Shown in pieces: positions 24,116 through 32,297 of a stretch of DNA of 36,745 nucleotides. Positions within the stretch are counted from its first letter, which is position 1, and the number at the start of each line of letters is the position of its first letter. A program made the translations under genes and the position numbers. The notes beneath the pieces are model-generated. The model was given only the letters and a program-made list of their open reading frames with translations, did no database searches and was not told the DNA's origin. The stretch comes from an uncultured Collinsella sp. (GTDB taxonomy: Bacteria; Actinomycetota; Coriobacteriia; Coriobacteriales; Coriobacteriaceae): NCBI GenBank assembly GCA_900752015.1, contig CAADTZ010000082.1, positions 1 to 36,745 of the forward strand, written 5' to 3'.

Positions 24116-24156
24116 TTCCGGAGCACCTCCCTGTGCTACGGTTTGAACAGAGCAAA

Positions 24157-24203
24157 AGCGGTTCGACCGCTACTCTGATGATTATTTATTATCACAGTAT
24201 TAT
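24157..24203. promoter_or_regulatory. Divergent yqeB-yqeC control region
   Basis: The spacer contains a perfect dyad AGCGGT-TCG-ACCGCT (24157-24171) and an AT-rich near-dyad TGATGAT-TATTT-ATTATCA (24177-24195). Minus-strand TATAAT lies at about 24198-24203 and could be the -10 element for yqeB. The dyads are candidate regulator sites shared by both genes. Confidence 0.45.
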
Positions 24204-24217
24204 ACGGCGGTGAGCAG

Positions 24218-24952
24218 ATGGAAACGACGAGCGGAAACCTTGCCTCCGCGCTCAAGATCGAGCCGGGCATTACCGCAATTATCGGCAGTGGAGGCAAGTC
24301 GACGTTGCTTAAGACGCTGGGTCTTGAGCTCATGCGCGCCGGTGGCAGGGTGCTTCTCTGTACCACCACGCACATGTTTCCCGTCGCCGGCGTGCCATGG
24401 GGCGGGTCGAGCCGTCGCTTGGACGCCGTGCCTTGGAAGCCGGGGGCCCTGCATGTTCCCGGCTGCACCTGCGAGGCATGCGCGGGCATGAGCCGCGGAG
24501 GCATCTGCCAGGCGGGGGTTTTGGACCCGGAGACGGGCAAGCTCTCCTCCCCTGCCGAGCCGCTCGACCAGCTGGCGCAGCGCTTTGACTACGTCCTGGC
24601 CGAGGCGGACGGCAGCAAGCGGCTCCCGCTCAAGGCCCACGCCGCCTGGGAGCCGGTGATTCCCTCTGGCACGGCCAACATCGTCTGGATCGCCGGCGCC
24701 TCAGGGCTCGGCAAGCCCATCAACGAAGCCGTCCACCGCCCCGAGCTCTTTTGCGAGCGTTGCGGCTGCGAGCCTACCGACATCGCCACACCCGAGAACG
24801 TCGCCCAGGTGCTCAGCGCCGAGATGCAGGCGCTGAAGCTCGGCGCAGCTCGCGTCATGCTCAACCAAGTCGACACGCTTGCCGACTCAACGATGGCCGA
24901 CCGCTTCCAGACAGCCCTCAACCGCCCCATCATCGCCACCAGCCTCAAGTAG
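24218..24952 (+). CDS. yqeC: Selenium cofactor biosynthesis protein YqeC
   Basis: YqeC is a predicted nucleotide-binding protein tied to selenium-dependent molybdenum hydroxylases. The 244-residue product has a P-loop-like IGSGGKSTLLKTL (residues 22-34), TTTHMF, and AEADGSKRLPLKAH, the family hallmark. It carries an insertion-like cysteine-rich segment CTCEACAGMSRGGIC (about residues 85-99) and a later CERCGCE; their role is unknown. ATG at 24218 follows GGTGAG. It is divergent from yqeB and convergent with the hydantoinase gene. The stop codon is embedded in the small palindrome TAGACC-CGCT-GGTCTA (24950-24965). Confidence 0.88.
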   Translation: METTSGNLASALKIEPGITAIIGSGGKSTLLKTLGLELMRAGGRVLLCTTTHMFPVAGVPWGGSSRRLDAVPWKPGALHVPGCTCEACAGMSRGGICQAGVLDPETGKLSSPAEPLDQLAQRFDYVLAEADGSKRLPLKAHAAWEPVIPSGTANIVWIAGASGLGKPINEAVHRPELFCERCGCEPTDIATPENVAQVLSAEMQALKLGAARVMLNQVDTLADSTMADRFQTALNRPIIATSLK

Positions 24953-25023
24953 ACCCGCTGGTCTAGCCCCCGGGGTAGCTAAAAGAGCCCCATCCCAAAG
25001 TAGTTACCCTGGCGGCCTTCCTG

Positions 25024-26391
25024 TTAGCGGGGCACGTAGCGACCGGGCTGAGCTCCGGTGGGCTCGCCGTCGCGCGCCACCAGCACGCCGTTCACAAACA
25101 CGGCCTTGGCGCGGCCATGTGCCTCAAAGCCCTCGAGCGGCGTGTAGTCCACGGCCTGATGCTGCGTCGCGGCGCTGATTGTCCAGCGCGCTTGGGGATC
25201 CCACACGCACACGTCGGCATCGGCACCCTCGGCAAGACAGCCCTTACGCGGATACATGCCAAAAACGCGCGCCGGGTTCTCGCTCATCAAACAGCACAGA
25301 TCCTCGGGGCCCAGCTGGCCCTCAAAGCTCGTGGCTATCGCGACGGGACGATGCTCCACGCCGGGCCCGCCGTTGGGAATCGCGCGGAAATCGTCGCGCC
25401 CGCGGTCCTTTTGCCCGTGCAGGTTAAAGCTGCAATGATCGGTTGCAATAGTATCGATCTCGCCGGCCACAAGCGCCTCGCGCAACGCGGCACGGTCACC
25501 GGCATGGCGCAGCGGCGGGCTCATCACATACTTGGCACCCGCAAAACCGTCCTCGCCCTGCTCCAGATAACAGGTGTCGTCGAGCATCAGATACTGGGGG
25601 CAGGTCTCGACATAGATATTCTTCTGCCCGCGCGCTTTGGCAGCACGGATGGCCTCGAGCCCCAGCTTGGTCGAAAGGTGCACCACGTTGACCGGAGCGT
25701 CCCCGGCCAAGTGCGCCAGATACAGCAGGCGGCTCACGGCCTCACCCTCGCACACATCCGGACGGCTGAGCGCATGGCCCTCGGGCCCGTGGATGCCCTG
25801 CTCAAACACGCGCTTCTGCAGCACGTTGACCAGCGTACCGTTCTCGCAATGCACGCACAGTATGCCGCCAATACGCTTGAGCTCCTCGAGCACCTCGAGC
25901 GTCTCGGCATCGTCCAGGCGCAGATGATCGTAGGCAAAGTAGGTCTTGAACGACGATACGCCCGCCTCGCGCATGGCCGAAAGATCGGCGCGGTTGCGCT
26001 CGTTCCACTCGGCGAGTGCCATATGAAAAGCGTAGTTTGCCGTGCAGGTGCCGTCGGCGCGATGATGCCACTCGGCAAGGGCATCGGGCATGGTCACGCC
26101 GCGATCGGCCGTCGCGTAGTCCACAATGGTCGTCGTGCCGCCGCAGGCAGCCGCGCGCGTGCCGGTCTCAAAGCTATCGGCCGTCCAATCCATGCCGGTC
26201 CAGCACTGCATGTGCGTGTGGCCGTCGATAAAGCCGGGGAATACCCAGCAGCCCGCGGCGTCCTCGACGGTATCGCCCTCGCCCGGCTCAATCGCCGCGG
26301 CGATCCGCACGATCTTATCGCCATCCATGGCAAGATCGGCGCGGCGAAGCCCCTGTGGCGTCACGAGCGCGCCGTTTTTGATGATGATCAT
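25024..26391 (-). CDS. hyuA: Dihydropyrimidinase/D-hydantoinase family amidohydrolase
   Basis: This enzyme would hydrolyse a cyclic amide ring, such as dihydropyrimidine, hydantoin or a purine-derived heterocycle. The 455-residue length is usual. It has GFIDGHTHMQ (His58, His60), the carbamylated lysine in SSFKTYFAYD (Lys149), CVHCENG, and the TDHCSFN aspartate motif. Its neighbours YgeW, YgeY and YgeX suggest it is the HyuA of the urate/purine catabolic set rather than a uracil-pathway enzyme, but substrate cannot be proved. ATG at 26391 follows AAGGAG, which overlaps the mocA stop codon, so the two are coupled. Confidence 0.9.
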   Translation of the reverse strand: MIIIKNGALVTPQGLRRADLAMDGDKIVRIAAAIEPGEGDTVEDAAGCWVFPGFIDGHTHMQCWTGMDWTADSFETGTRAAACGGTTTIVDYATADRGVTMPDALAEWHHRADGTCTANYAFHMALAEWNERNRADLSAMREAGVSSFKTYFAYDHLRLDDAETLEVLEELKRIGGILCVHCENGTLVNVLQKRVFEQGIHGPEGHALSRPDVCEGEAVSRLLYLAHLAGDAPVNVVHLSTKLGLEAIRAAKARGQKNIYVETCPQYLMLDDTCYLEQGEDGFAGAKYVMSPPLRHAGDRAALREALVAGEIDTIATDHCSFNLHGQKDRGRDDFRAIPNGGPGVEHRPVAIATSFEGQLGPEDLCCLMSENPARVFGMYPRKGCLAEGADADVCVWDPQARWTISAATQHQAVDYTPLEGFEAHGRAKAVFVNGVLVARDGEPTGAQPGRYVPR

Positions 26392-26399
26392 GTTGCTCC

Positions 26400-27014
26400 T
26401 TATTGATTAATACAGTTGGCCACGCGATCAAAATACGAGCAGGCGGCAATATGCTCCGTTATGCGTCGCTGTCCCTTGACGGTATCGACGTCCCACAGCT
26501 CGTAGGCACGCGCCTCGACCAGCGCAACGTCGACGCGACCTTTGAGAATCGAGCCCCCGCCGTCCTTGCCCTCAAGACACATAAGTGCATCGAACAGTTC
26601 CGCCGGAAAGAGCACCGGGCTCGAAGGCTCACCGTTGCACGCAAGACGCACCGGATGTTTGCGGCCACGCTCGTCAAATGCACGAACCATAGCCTCAAAA
26701 GAATCCGAACTCACGAGCGGCTGGTCGCCCGGTAAAAAGAGGCAACCTTTCCAGTTGCGTTCGACTCCCCACGAAAGGCCCGCACGGACGCTTTCGCTGC
26801 GCAGCTCGCCATCGTGCAGCACGCACGGGCAATGCTTGTCCTCGCAAATCTGGGCGACCTCGGGCCAACGCGTCGAAACCACAACGTCAAAGCCCCGGGG
26901 AACCGAATCGATGGTCCGGGCAATCAGCGGCTCGCCATAGATATCGGCGAGCATCTTGTTGGAGCCAAACCGCTTGCCCTCGCCCGAAGCCATAATGACG
27001 CATCCAAGTTTCAT
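26400..27014 (-). CDS. MocA/YgfJ-like nucleotidyltransferase
   Basis: The 204-residue protein has the NTP-transferase signature ASGEGKRFGSNK (about residues 9-20) and FLPGDQPLVS, as in MocA molybdenum cofactor cytidylyltransferase. In the selenium-dependent hydroxylase locus the equivalent (YgfJ in E. coli) is thought to form the cytidine form of the cofactor. ATG at 27014 follows GGGAGGT; an in-frame extension upstream lacks a site. It precedes hyuA and is separated from ygeW by a probable terminator. Confidence 0.85.
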   Translation of the reverse strand: MKLGCVIMASGEGKRFGSNKMLADIYGEPLIARTIDSVPRGFDVVVSTRWPEVAQICEDKHCPCVLHDGELRSESVRAGLSWGVERNWKGCLFLPGDQPLVSSDSFEAMVRAFDERGRKHPVRLACNGEPSSPVLFPAELFDALMCLEGKDGGGSILKGRVDVALVEARAYELWDVDTVKGQRRITEHIAACSYFDRVANCINQ

Positions 27015-27100
27015 GGTGATACCTCCCCTGAAACCATCGTACCCATAACTCGCGCCGCGGGCATCCACATCGAAAGCGCTTATCCCGCACGCCCGCGATG

Positions 27101-27139
27101 CAAAATAGGGGCACCCCGCCAGTTGGCAGAGCGCCCCCT
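27101..27139 (-). terminator. Probable terminator between ygeW and the mocA-like gene
   Basis: On the minus strand AGGGGGCGCTCTGCCA pairs imperfectly with TGGCGGGGTGCCCCT and is followed by ATTTTGC. It lies 26 nt beyond the ygeW stop and would separate ygeX-ygeY-ygeW from mocA-hyuA. Confidence 0.7.
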
Positions 27140-27164
27140 TTACATGGCTTACCTCAGCCCGGCT

Positions 27165-28367
27165 TTAGGCCTGGAGCCAACGGGCGGTGTTGCGCTCGTC
27201 GAGGGCCTTGAGGGTAGCGGCGGGATCGGCAACCTTCTGCAGGAACATCATGGCAGCGATGGCATACGGCTTGTAGCTGGCCTCCTTGTACATGCCCACG
27301 CGGTGCATGTCGAAGACGTCGGCGTTAACCTCGCCGTGCTCGCAGGAGACACCGGAGATGTCGGCGGGCAGCGGGTGCATAAAGATGGTGTCCTGGCCGT
27401 TGGCAGTCTTCTCCATGAGCTCGGTCGTGGAGCACCAGTCCTGATGGGTGGCGTTCTGGGCGAGCAGCTCCTTCTCGAGCGCTGCGATGCCGGCGTCGTC
27501 GCCCTCGGCGTACAGGTTGGTGCGCTTCTCCATGGCGGCAAACGGAGCCCAACTCTTGGGGATCACGATGTCGGCGCCCTCGAAGGCCTCGGCCATGGTG
27601 TTGACCTGCTTAAAGGTGGTGCCGGACTCGGCGGCATAGCCCTTGGCGCGCTCGACGACCTCGGGCATGAGGTCGTAGCCCTCGGGGTGAGCCAGGGTGA
27701 CGTCCATGCCAAAGCGGGGCAGCAGGCTGATCAGCGACTGCGGGCAGGACAGCGGCTTGCCGTAAGAGGGCGAATAGGCCCAGGTGACGGCAACCTTCTT
27801 GCCCTTGAGGTTCTCAAGGCCGCCAAACTCGTTGATGAGGTAGAGCATGTCGGCAGAGGACTGCGTGGGGTGATCGGAGTCGGACTGCAGGGAGATGAGC
27901 GTGGGACGGTGATCCAGAACGCCGTCCTCGTAAGCCTGCTGCACGGACTCGGAGACCTCGGCCATGTAGGCGTCGCCCTTGCCGATGTACATGTCGTCGC
28001 GGATGCCGATGACGTCGGCCATGAAGGAGATCATGGTAGCGGTCTCGCGGACGGTCTCGCCGTGAGCGATCTGGGACTTCTTCTCGTCCAGGTCCTGCAG
28101 CTCAAGGCCGAGCAGGTTGGCGGCCTTAGAGAAGGAGAAACGCGTACGGGTGGAGTTGTCGCGGAACAGGGAGACGGCCAGACCCGAGTCGAAGATCTTG
28201 GACGAGACGTTGTTCTCGCGCAGCTCGCGCAGGGCGTCGGCGACGATGTAGAGAGCCTTGAGCTCATCGGTGGTCTTGTCCCAGGTGTGCAGGAAGTCGC
28301 TGCCGTACATACCCTTAAAATCGAGGCCGTTCAGCTGCTCGACGAGCTCGGTAAACTTAGCGTCCAT
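27165..28367 (-). CDS. ygeW: Knotted carbamoyltransferase YgeW
   Basis: YgeW belongs to the aspartate/ornithine carbamoyltransferase superfamily with a trefoil knot; its physiological substrate was long unknown and it is linked to anaerobic purine breakdown. The 400-residue product has the carbamoyl-phosphate motif STRT (residues 72-75) in FRDNSTRTRFSF, HPTQSSADML, and HPLPADISG where relatives have HCLP. ATG at 28367 follows AAAGGA; an in-frame extension upstream covers a spacer and has no site. It is 201 nt downstream of ygeY's end and ends at a terminator. Confidence 0.92.
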   Translation of the reverse strand: MDAKFTELVEQLNGLDFKGMYGSDFLHTWDKTTDELKALYIVADALRELRENNVSSKIFDSGLAVSLFRDNSTRTRFSFSKAANLLGLELQDLDEKKSQIAHGETVRETATMISFMADVIGIRDDMYIGKGDAYMAEVSESVQQAYEDGVLDHRPTLISLQSDSDHPTQSSADMLYLINEFGGLENLKGKKVAVTWAYSPSYGKPLSCPQSLISLLPRFGMDVTLAHPEGYDLMPEVVERAKGYAAESGTTFKQVNTMAEAFEGADIVIPKSWAPFAAMEKRTNLYAEGDDAGIAALEKELLAQNATHQDWCSTTELMEKTANGQDTIFMHPLPADISGVSCEHGEVNADVFDMHRVGMYKEASYKPYAIAAMMFLQKVADPAATLKALDERNTARWLQA

Positions 28368-28521
28368 GGAAATGTCCTTTCTAAAGATGAAACGATCGCA
28401 GTGAGTAGATGTGCTCCGGCATGCGCGTGTGGCTAGAACATGCAGAGCACCATGACGAGGACCCGCCACCGTTGAGGAAGCATGGGAGATAACGACCGCG
28501 GGCCCCAAGTCAACAGGAGGC

Positions 28522-28546
28522 GCCGGGGGCATAAACTGTCCCCGGC
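28522..28546. repeat. GGGGACAGTTT hairpin after ygeY
   Basis: GCCGGGG (28522-28528) and CCCCGGC (28540-28546) form a 7-bp stem whose right arm is part of AAACTGTCCCC, the same core as the repeat at 442-480. It lies 22 nt beyond the ygeY stop, which itself sits in GACTAGTC. It is probably another copy of the dispersed stop-proximal element. Confidence 0.6.
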
Positions 28547-28568
28547 TCAACAAAATCGAGGAATGGGA

Positions 28569-29954
28569 CTAGTCGATCTTGTTGTTGGTCAGACCGGCGC
28601 GGAACACGGTGGCGTCGCCATCGGCCTGGCTCGGATCGTAGAGGTTCAGGGCAGCCACATACATGGCGGCAGCGGTGACCAGGTCGTCCTTGTAGGTGAC
28701 CTCGTTGGGAGCATGAGCCTGAGACTCGGCACCCGGGCCAAAGCCCACGCAGGGGATGCCGTAGCGGCCCTGGATGGAAACGCAGTTCGTGGAGAAGGTC
28801 CACTTGTCGCACAGCGGGCGACCGGTGCGCTTGTCCATGCTGGGCTCGCAGCCGATGCGCTCGTCACCGAACATGGCCTTGTGGGCGTCGACGAGGGCCT
28901 TGACGTGCGGAGCGGTCTCCTTGTTGATCCACGTGGGGAAGTAAGCCTCGGTCTCGTAGACCTCGCCGGTCCAGGACGGACGGTCGTACATGTACATGGA
29001 GACCTTCACGTCGTCGCCGTACTTCTTGGCGGCCGGCAGGTTGCGGATCTCGTCCAGGCAGGACTCCCAGGTCTCACCGGCGGTCATACGACGGTCGATG
29101 GAGATGGCGCAGGAGTCAGCGACAGCGCAACGGCTGGGGCTGGTGTAGAAGATCTGGCTGACGGTGCAGGTGCCGCGGCCCAGGAAGCGGGCATCCTCGA
29201 AGTGCTCGGGGTTGTACTTGGGGTCGAGCATCTTGACGAGACCCTTGATGTCGGTCGACTCGTCGCAGCCGTTGTTGTTGAGGGCGCGGACGTCGGCGAT
29301 GATGTCGGCCATCTTGTAAATGGCGTTGTCGCCGCGGTCGGGAGCGGAGCCGTGGCAGGAGGTGCCGTGAACGTCGACGCGGATCTCCATGCGGCCGCGG
29401 TGACCGCGGTAGATGCCGCCGTCGGTGGGCTCGGTGGAAATGACGAACTCGGGCTTAATGCCGTCCTTGTTGTAGATGTACTGCCAGCACATGCCGTCGC
29501 AGTCCTCTTCCTGGACGGTGCCGACGACCATGATCTTGTAGCCCTCGGGGATGAGGCCCATGTCCTTCATCATCTTGGCAGCGTAGGTAGCAGAAGCCAT
29601 GCCGCCCTCCTGGTCGGAGCCGCCGCGGCCGTAGATGATCTCGTCGGTCTCGTAGCCCTCATAGGGATCGGCATCCCAGTTCTCGATGTTGCCGATGCCG
29701 ACGGTGTCGATGTGGGAGTCGATGGCGATGATCTTGTCGCCCTCGCCCATAAAGCCCATAACGTTGCCCAGGCCGTCGACCTTGACCTCGTCATAGCCAA
29801 GACTCTCCATCTCAGCCTTAATGCAGGCAACAACCTCACCCTCCTCGCAGGACTCAGAGGGATGGCTAATCATTGCGCGAAGAAAACGCGTCATATCAGC
29901 ACGGTGGGACTCAGCAGCAGCCTTGATAGCGTCGAAATCGAGTTCTTTAGCCAT
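28569..29954 (-). CDS. ygeY: YgeY family M20 metallohydrolase
   Basis: YgeY is an M20-type dizinc hydrolase associated with selenium metabolism and purine catabolism. The 461-residue product has AIDSHIDTVG (His81, Asp83), GRGGSDQEGGMAS (bridging Asp), VQEEDCDG (catalytic and metal Glu) and a C-terminal GFGPGAESQAHAPNE (His). A dimerisation domain lies between. ATG at 29954 follows AAAGG. It lies 74 nt downstream of ygeX and is probably co-transcribed. Family assignment is firm; the exact substrate is not visible. Confidence 0.93.
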   Translation of the reverse strand: MAKELDFDAIKAAAESHRADMTRFLRAMISHPSESCEEGEVVACIKAEMESLGYDEVKVDGLGNVMGFMGEGDKIIAIDSHIDTVGIGNIENWDADPYEGYETDEIIYGRGGSDQEGGMASATYAAKMMKDMGLIPEGYKIMVVGTVQEEDCDGMCWQYIYNKDGIKPEFVISTEPTDGGIYRGHRGRMEIRVDVHGTSCHGSAPDRGDNAIYKMADIIADVRALNNNGCDESTDIKGLVKMLDPKYNPEHFEDARFLGRGTCTVSQIFYTSPSRCAVADSCAISIDRRMTAGETWESCLDEIRNLPAAKKYGDDVKVSMYMYDRPSWTGEVYETEAYFPTWINKETAPHVKALVDAHKAMFGDERIGCEPSMDKRTGRPLCDKWTFSTNCVSIQGRYGIPCVGFGPGAESQAHAPNEVTYKDDLVTAAAMYVAALNLYDPSQADGDATVFRAGLTNNKID

Positions 29955-30028
29955 TGTTCATAACCTTTCAAACGAAGGAATCTACCTGTGAGGTGGCGGA
30001 GCGATACCTATTTACTCCGCCCCAACGA

Positions 30029-31243
30029 TTAGCAAGTGGGATATTCGCCTTCCCAAACAATTCGACGATACTGGTCGGGATCGGTGTCGCCCTCGGTGGA
30101 GAAGCAGAGCACGGAGCTCGTCTTGTCCAGGCCGATGAGTTCCTTGAGCTCAGCATACTCGGGATCGAGCATGAGGGTCTCGACCAGGCCGGTGGTCACA
30201 GCGCCGGACTCGCCGGAGATGACGCGCGGGTCGCCCTTCTCGGGAGCGCCCAGGGTGCGCATGCCGCGAGCGGTGACCCAGTCGGGACAGGACACGAAGG
30301 CGGTGGCGTGGTTGCGCAGGATATCCCAGCCCAGAATGTTGGGCTCGCCGCAGCACAGACCGGCCATGATGGAGGGCATGTCACCGTCCACGATGCGCGG
30401 ATCGCCGTCGCCGGCGGCAGCGCCCTTGTACAGGCAGGCGGCAGGTGCGCACTCAACCACGACGAAGGTGGGCGGGTTATCGGGATACAGGTTGGTGAAA
30501 TAGCCCACCACGGCGCCGGCGAGCGAACCCACGCCAGCCTGGACAAACACGTGCGTCGGGCGGTTGATGGCCATCTCGCGCAGCTGCTCGGCAGCCTCGG
30601 AAGCCATGGTGCCGTAACCCTCCATGATCCAGGACGGGATCTTCTCGTAGCCCTCCCAGGCGGTGTCCTGAACGATGACGCCGCGCTCGCAGGCGTCGGC
30701 CTCGGCGGCGGCCATGCGCACGCACTCGTCGTAGTTGACCTCTTCGATGGTCACCGTGGCGCCCTCGGCGGCGATGTTATCAAAACGGGGCTTGGTGGAA
30801 CCCTTGGGCATGTGCACGACGGCCTTCTGGCCCAGCTTGTTGGCAGCCCATGCCACGCCGCGGCCATGGTTGCCGTCGGTGGCGGTAAAGAAGGTGGCCT
30901 GGCCAAAGTCCTTGGCAAGCTGATCGGAGGTCAGGTAATCGAAGGTGCACTCGGCAACGTCCTTGCCGGTCTCGTCGGCAATGTAGTTGGCCATGGCAAA
31001 CGATCCGCCCAGAACCTTAAAGGCGTTGAGGCCAAAGCGATAGCTCTCGTCCTTAACGCACAGGTTGGACAGGCCCAGGCGCGCGGCCTGACCGTCCAGG
31101 CGAGCAAGCGGAGTGACGGTGTACTGGGGGAACGACTGGTGGAAGGCGCGGGCCTTCTTCACGTGGTCGAGGCTCATGATTCCCAAGTGCTTGTCATCGC
31201 TCTTGGGCATCGTGTTGCTCGCCCACTGGATCTTATCGGCCAT
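30029..31243 (-). CDS. ygeX: Diaminopropionate ammonia-lyase
   Basis: This PLP enzyme converts 2,3-diaminopropionate to pyruvate and two ammonia, and provides the last step assigned to the anaerobic urate/purine route. The 404-residue product has the PLP lysine in FGLNAFKVLGGS (Lys76), ATDGNHGRGVAWAA for phosphate and substrate binding, and the glycine-rich QAGVGSLAGAVVG. Length and motifs match E. coli YgeX. ATG at 31243 follows AAGGAG. It is the first gene of the ygeX-ygeY-ygeW unit and divergent from the YheO-like regulator; two AACRAA-N3-TTTGTT dyads lie upstream. Confidence 0.95.
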   Translation of the reverse strand: MADKIQWASNTMPKSDDKHLGIMSLDHVKKARAFHQSFPQYTVTPLARLDGQAARLGLSNLCVKDESYRFGLNAFKVLGGSFAMANYIADETGKDVAECTFDYLTSDQLAKDFGQATFFTATDGNHGRGVAWAANKLGQKAVVHMPKGSTKPRFDNIAAEGATVTIEEVNYDECVRMAAAEADACERGVIVQDTAWEGYEKIPSWIMEGYGTMASEAAEQLREMAINRPTHVFVQAGVGSLAGAVVGYFTNLYPDNPPTFVVVECAPAACLYKGAAAGDGDPRIVDGDMPSIMAGLCCGEPNILGWDILRNHATAFVSCPDWVTARGMRTLGAPEKGDPRVISGESGAVTTGLVETLMLDPEYAELKELIGLDKTSSVLCFSTEGDTDPDQYRRIVWEGEYPTC

Positions 31244-31335
31244 ACGGTGAACTCCTTAAGTCCTCTCTTGCCGGCCCCCGCATACGCGTTTCAGCCCATT
31301 CCCATTCATACGACTGAACTTTTATGTGGATGCCA

Positions 31336-31401
31336 AACAAAAAGTTTGTTAGTAATGTTCTATCACACTTTTTGATTGGTATACCTAACGAATTGTTTGT
31401 T
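31336..31401. promoter_or_regulatory. Paired dyads, candidate operators for the YheO-like regulator
   Basis: AACAAA-AAG-TTTGTT (31336-31350) is a perfect dyad and AACGAA-TTG-TTTGTT (31387-31401) the same with one mismatch. They match at 12 of 15 positions and are 51 bp apart, about five helical turns, hence on the same face of the DNA. They lie 93-158 bp before ygeX and 120-185 bp before the regulator. A half-site TTTGTTTG is at 31457-31464. Repeats are direct observation; the bound protein is inferred. Confidence 0.6.
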
Positions 31402-31520
31402 GCCGCAATCGGTACTTTTTCGCCGCCGAACGGTCATGAATTGCCTTGTTGATGGATTTGTTTGCGGTCATGTGTGGTTTATGGCACAGTGAGCCCAAAC
31501 TAATTTTTAGGAAGGCACCT

Positions 31521-32174
31521 ATGACCCCCGCACAGATTGAGTTTTATAAGCGCCTTGCACACGGCCTGGCGCTCCAATTTGGCCCCAACTGCGAAATCGT
31601 CGTCCACGATCTGGAGACCGAGGACGTGGACCACTCCATCGTAGTGATCGAAAACGGCCACGTCAGCGGACGCAAACTGGGTGACGGCCCCAGCCATATC
31701 GTGTTTGAGTCCATGCACGAGGGCGCCACCGACGTACACGACCGCGAGCCGTACCTCACTAAAACCGCTGACGGCAAGCTGCTCAAATCGTCGACGATCT
31801 TTATCCGCAACGACGAGGGCAAGCCCGTCGGCATTTTGGGCATTAACTTTGACATTACGCTTATGAAGGCTTTTGAGCGTTCGCTCGACGCCTTTACCGG
31901 CACCGGCGGCACGGGCTATACCGAGCCCGAGCCCATTACCAAGAACATCGGCGACCTGCTCGAGGACCTGCTGCACGAGTGCGAGCAGTTTGTGGGCAAG
32001 CCCGCGGCACTCATGACCAAAGACGAGCGCATTCGTGCCATTGGCTACCTCGACCGTCGCGGTGCCTTCCTCATTTCCAAGTCGAGCGAGCGCGCCTGCG
32101 AGTTCTTTGGCATCTCCAAGTACAGCTTCTATAGCTACCTCAATGAGGCCAAGGCGGCGGCCGGCGACAAGTAG
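31521..32174 (+). CDS. YheO-like PAS-domain transcriptional regulator
   Basis: The 217-residue product has the YheO-like PAS sensor (residues about 5-115: FGPNCEIVVHDLE, HVSGRKLGDG, ILGINFDITLM) and a C-terminal helix-turn-helix of the YheO type (LISKSSERACEFFGISKYSF, near 187-206). Relatives of this type sit next to diaminopropionate ammonia-lyase genes and are thought to sense a small metabolite. Divergent location and paired dyads in the spacer make it the likely regulator of ygeX-ygeY-ygeW. ATG at 31521 follows GGAAGG; an upstream in-frame start is rejected for lack of a site. Confidence 0.88.
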   Translation: MTPAQIEFYKRLAHGLALQFGPNCEIVVHDLETEDVDHSIVVIENGHVSGRKLGDGPSHIVFESMHEGATDVHDREPYLTKTADGKLLKSSTIFIRNDEGKPVGILGINFDITLMKAFERSLDAFTGTGGTGYTEPEPITKNIGDLLEDLLHECEQFVGKPAALMTKDERIRAIGYLDRRGAFLISKSSERACEFFGISKYSFYSYLNEAKAAAGDK

Positions 32175-32297
32175 GCACTCGCCTGGATTGTCCCTCCCCT
32201 TTTGGGCGCGAGTTCTGGAAAGCACGAATCCAAGACCGAGCCGCTTGGGAAGTTCCATATAATCGATGTCATTAGTATTTCGAAAGGATGGGACAGA

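Noticed and set aside
28482..29963. 493-codon plus-strand open frame opposite ygeY
   Set aside because: It mirrors the ygeY codons and shows low-complexity Val/Ala/Gly composition; ygeY has full M20 motifs.
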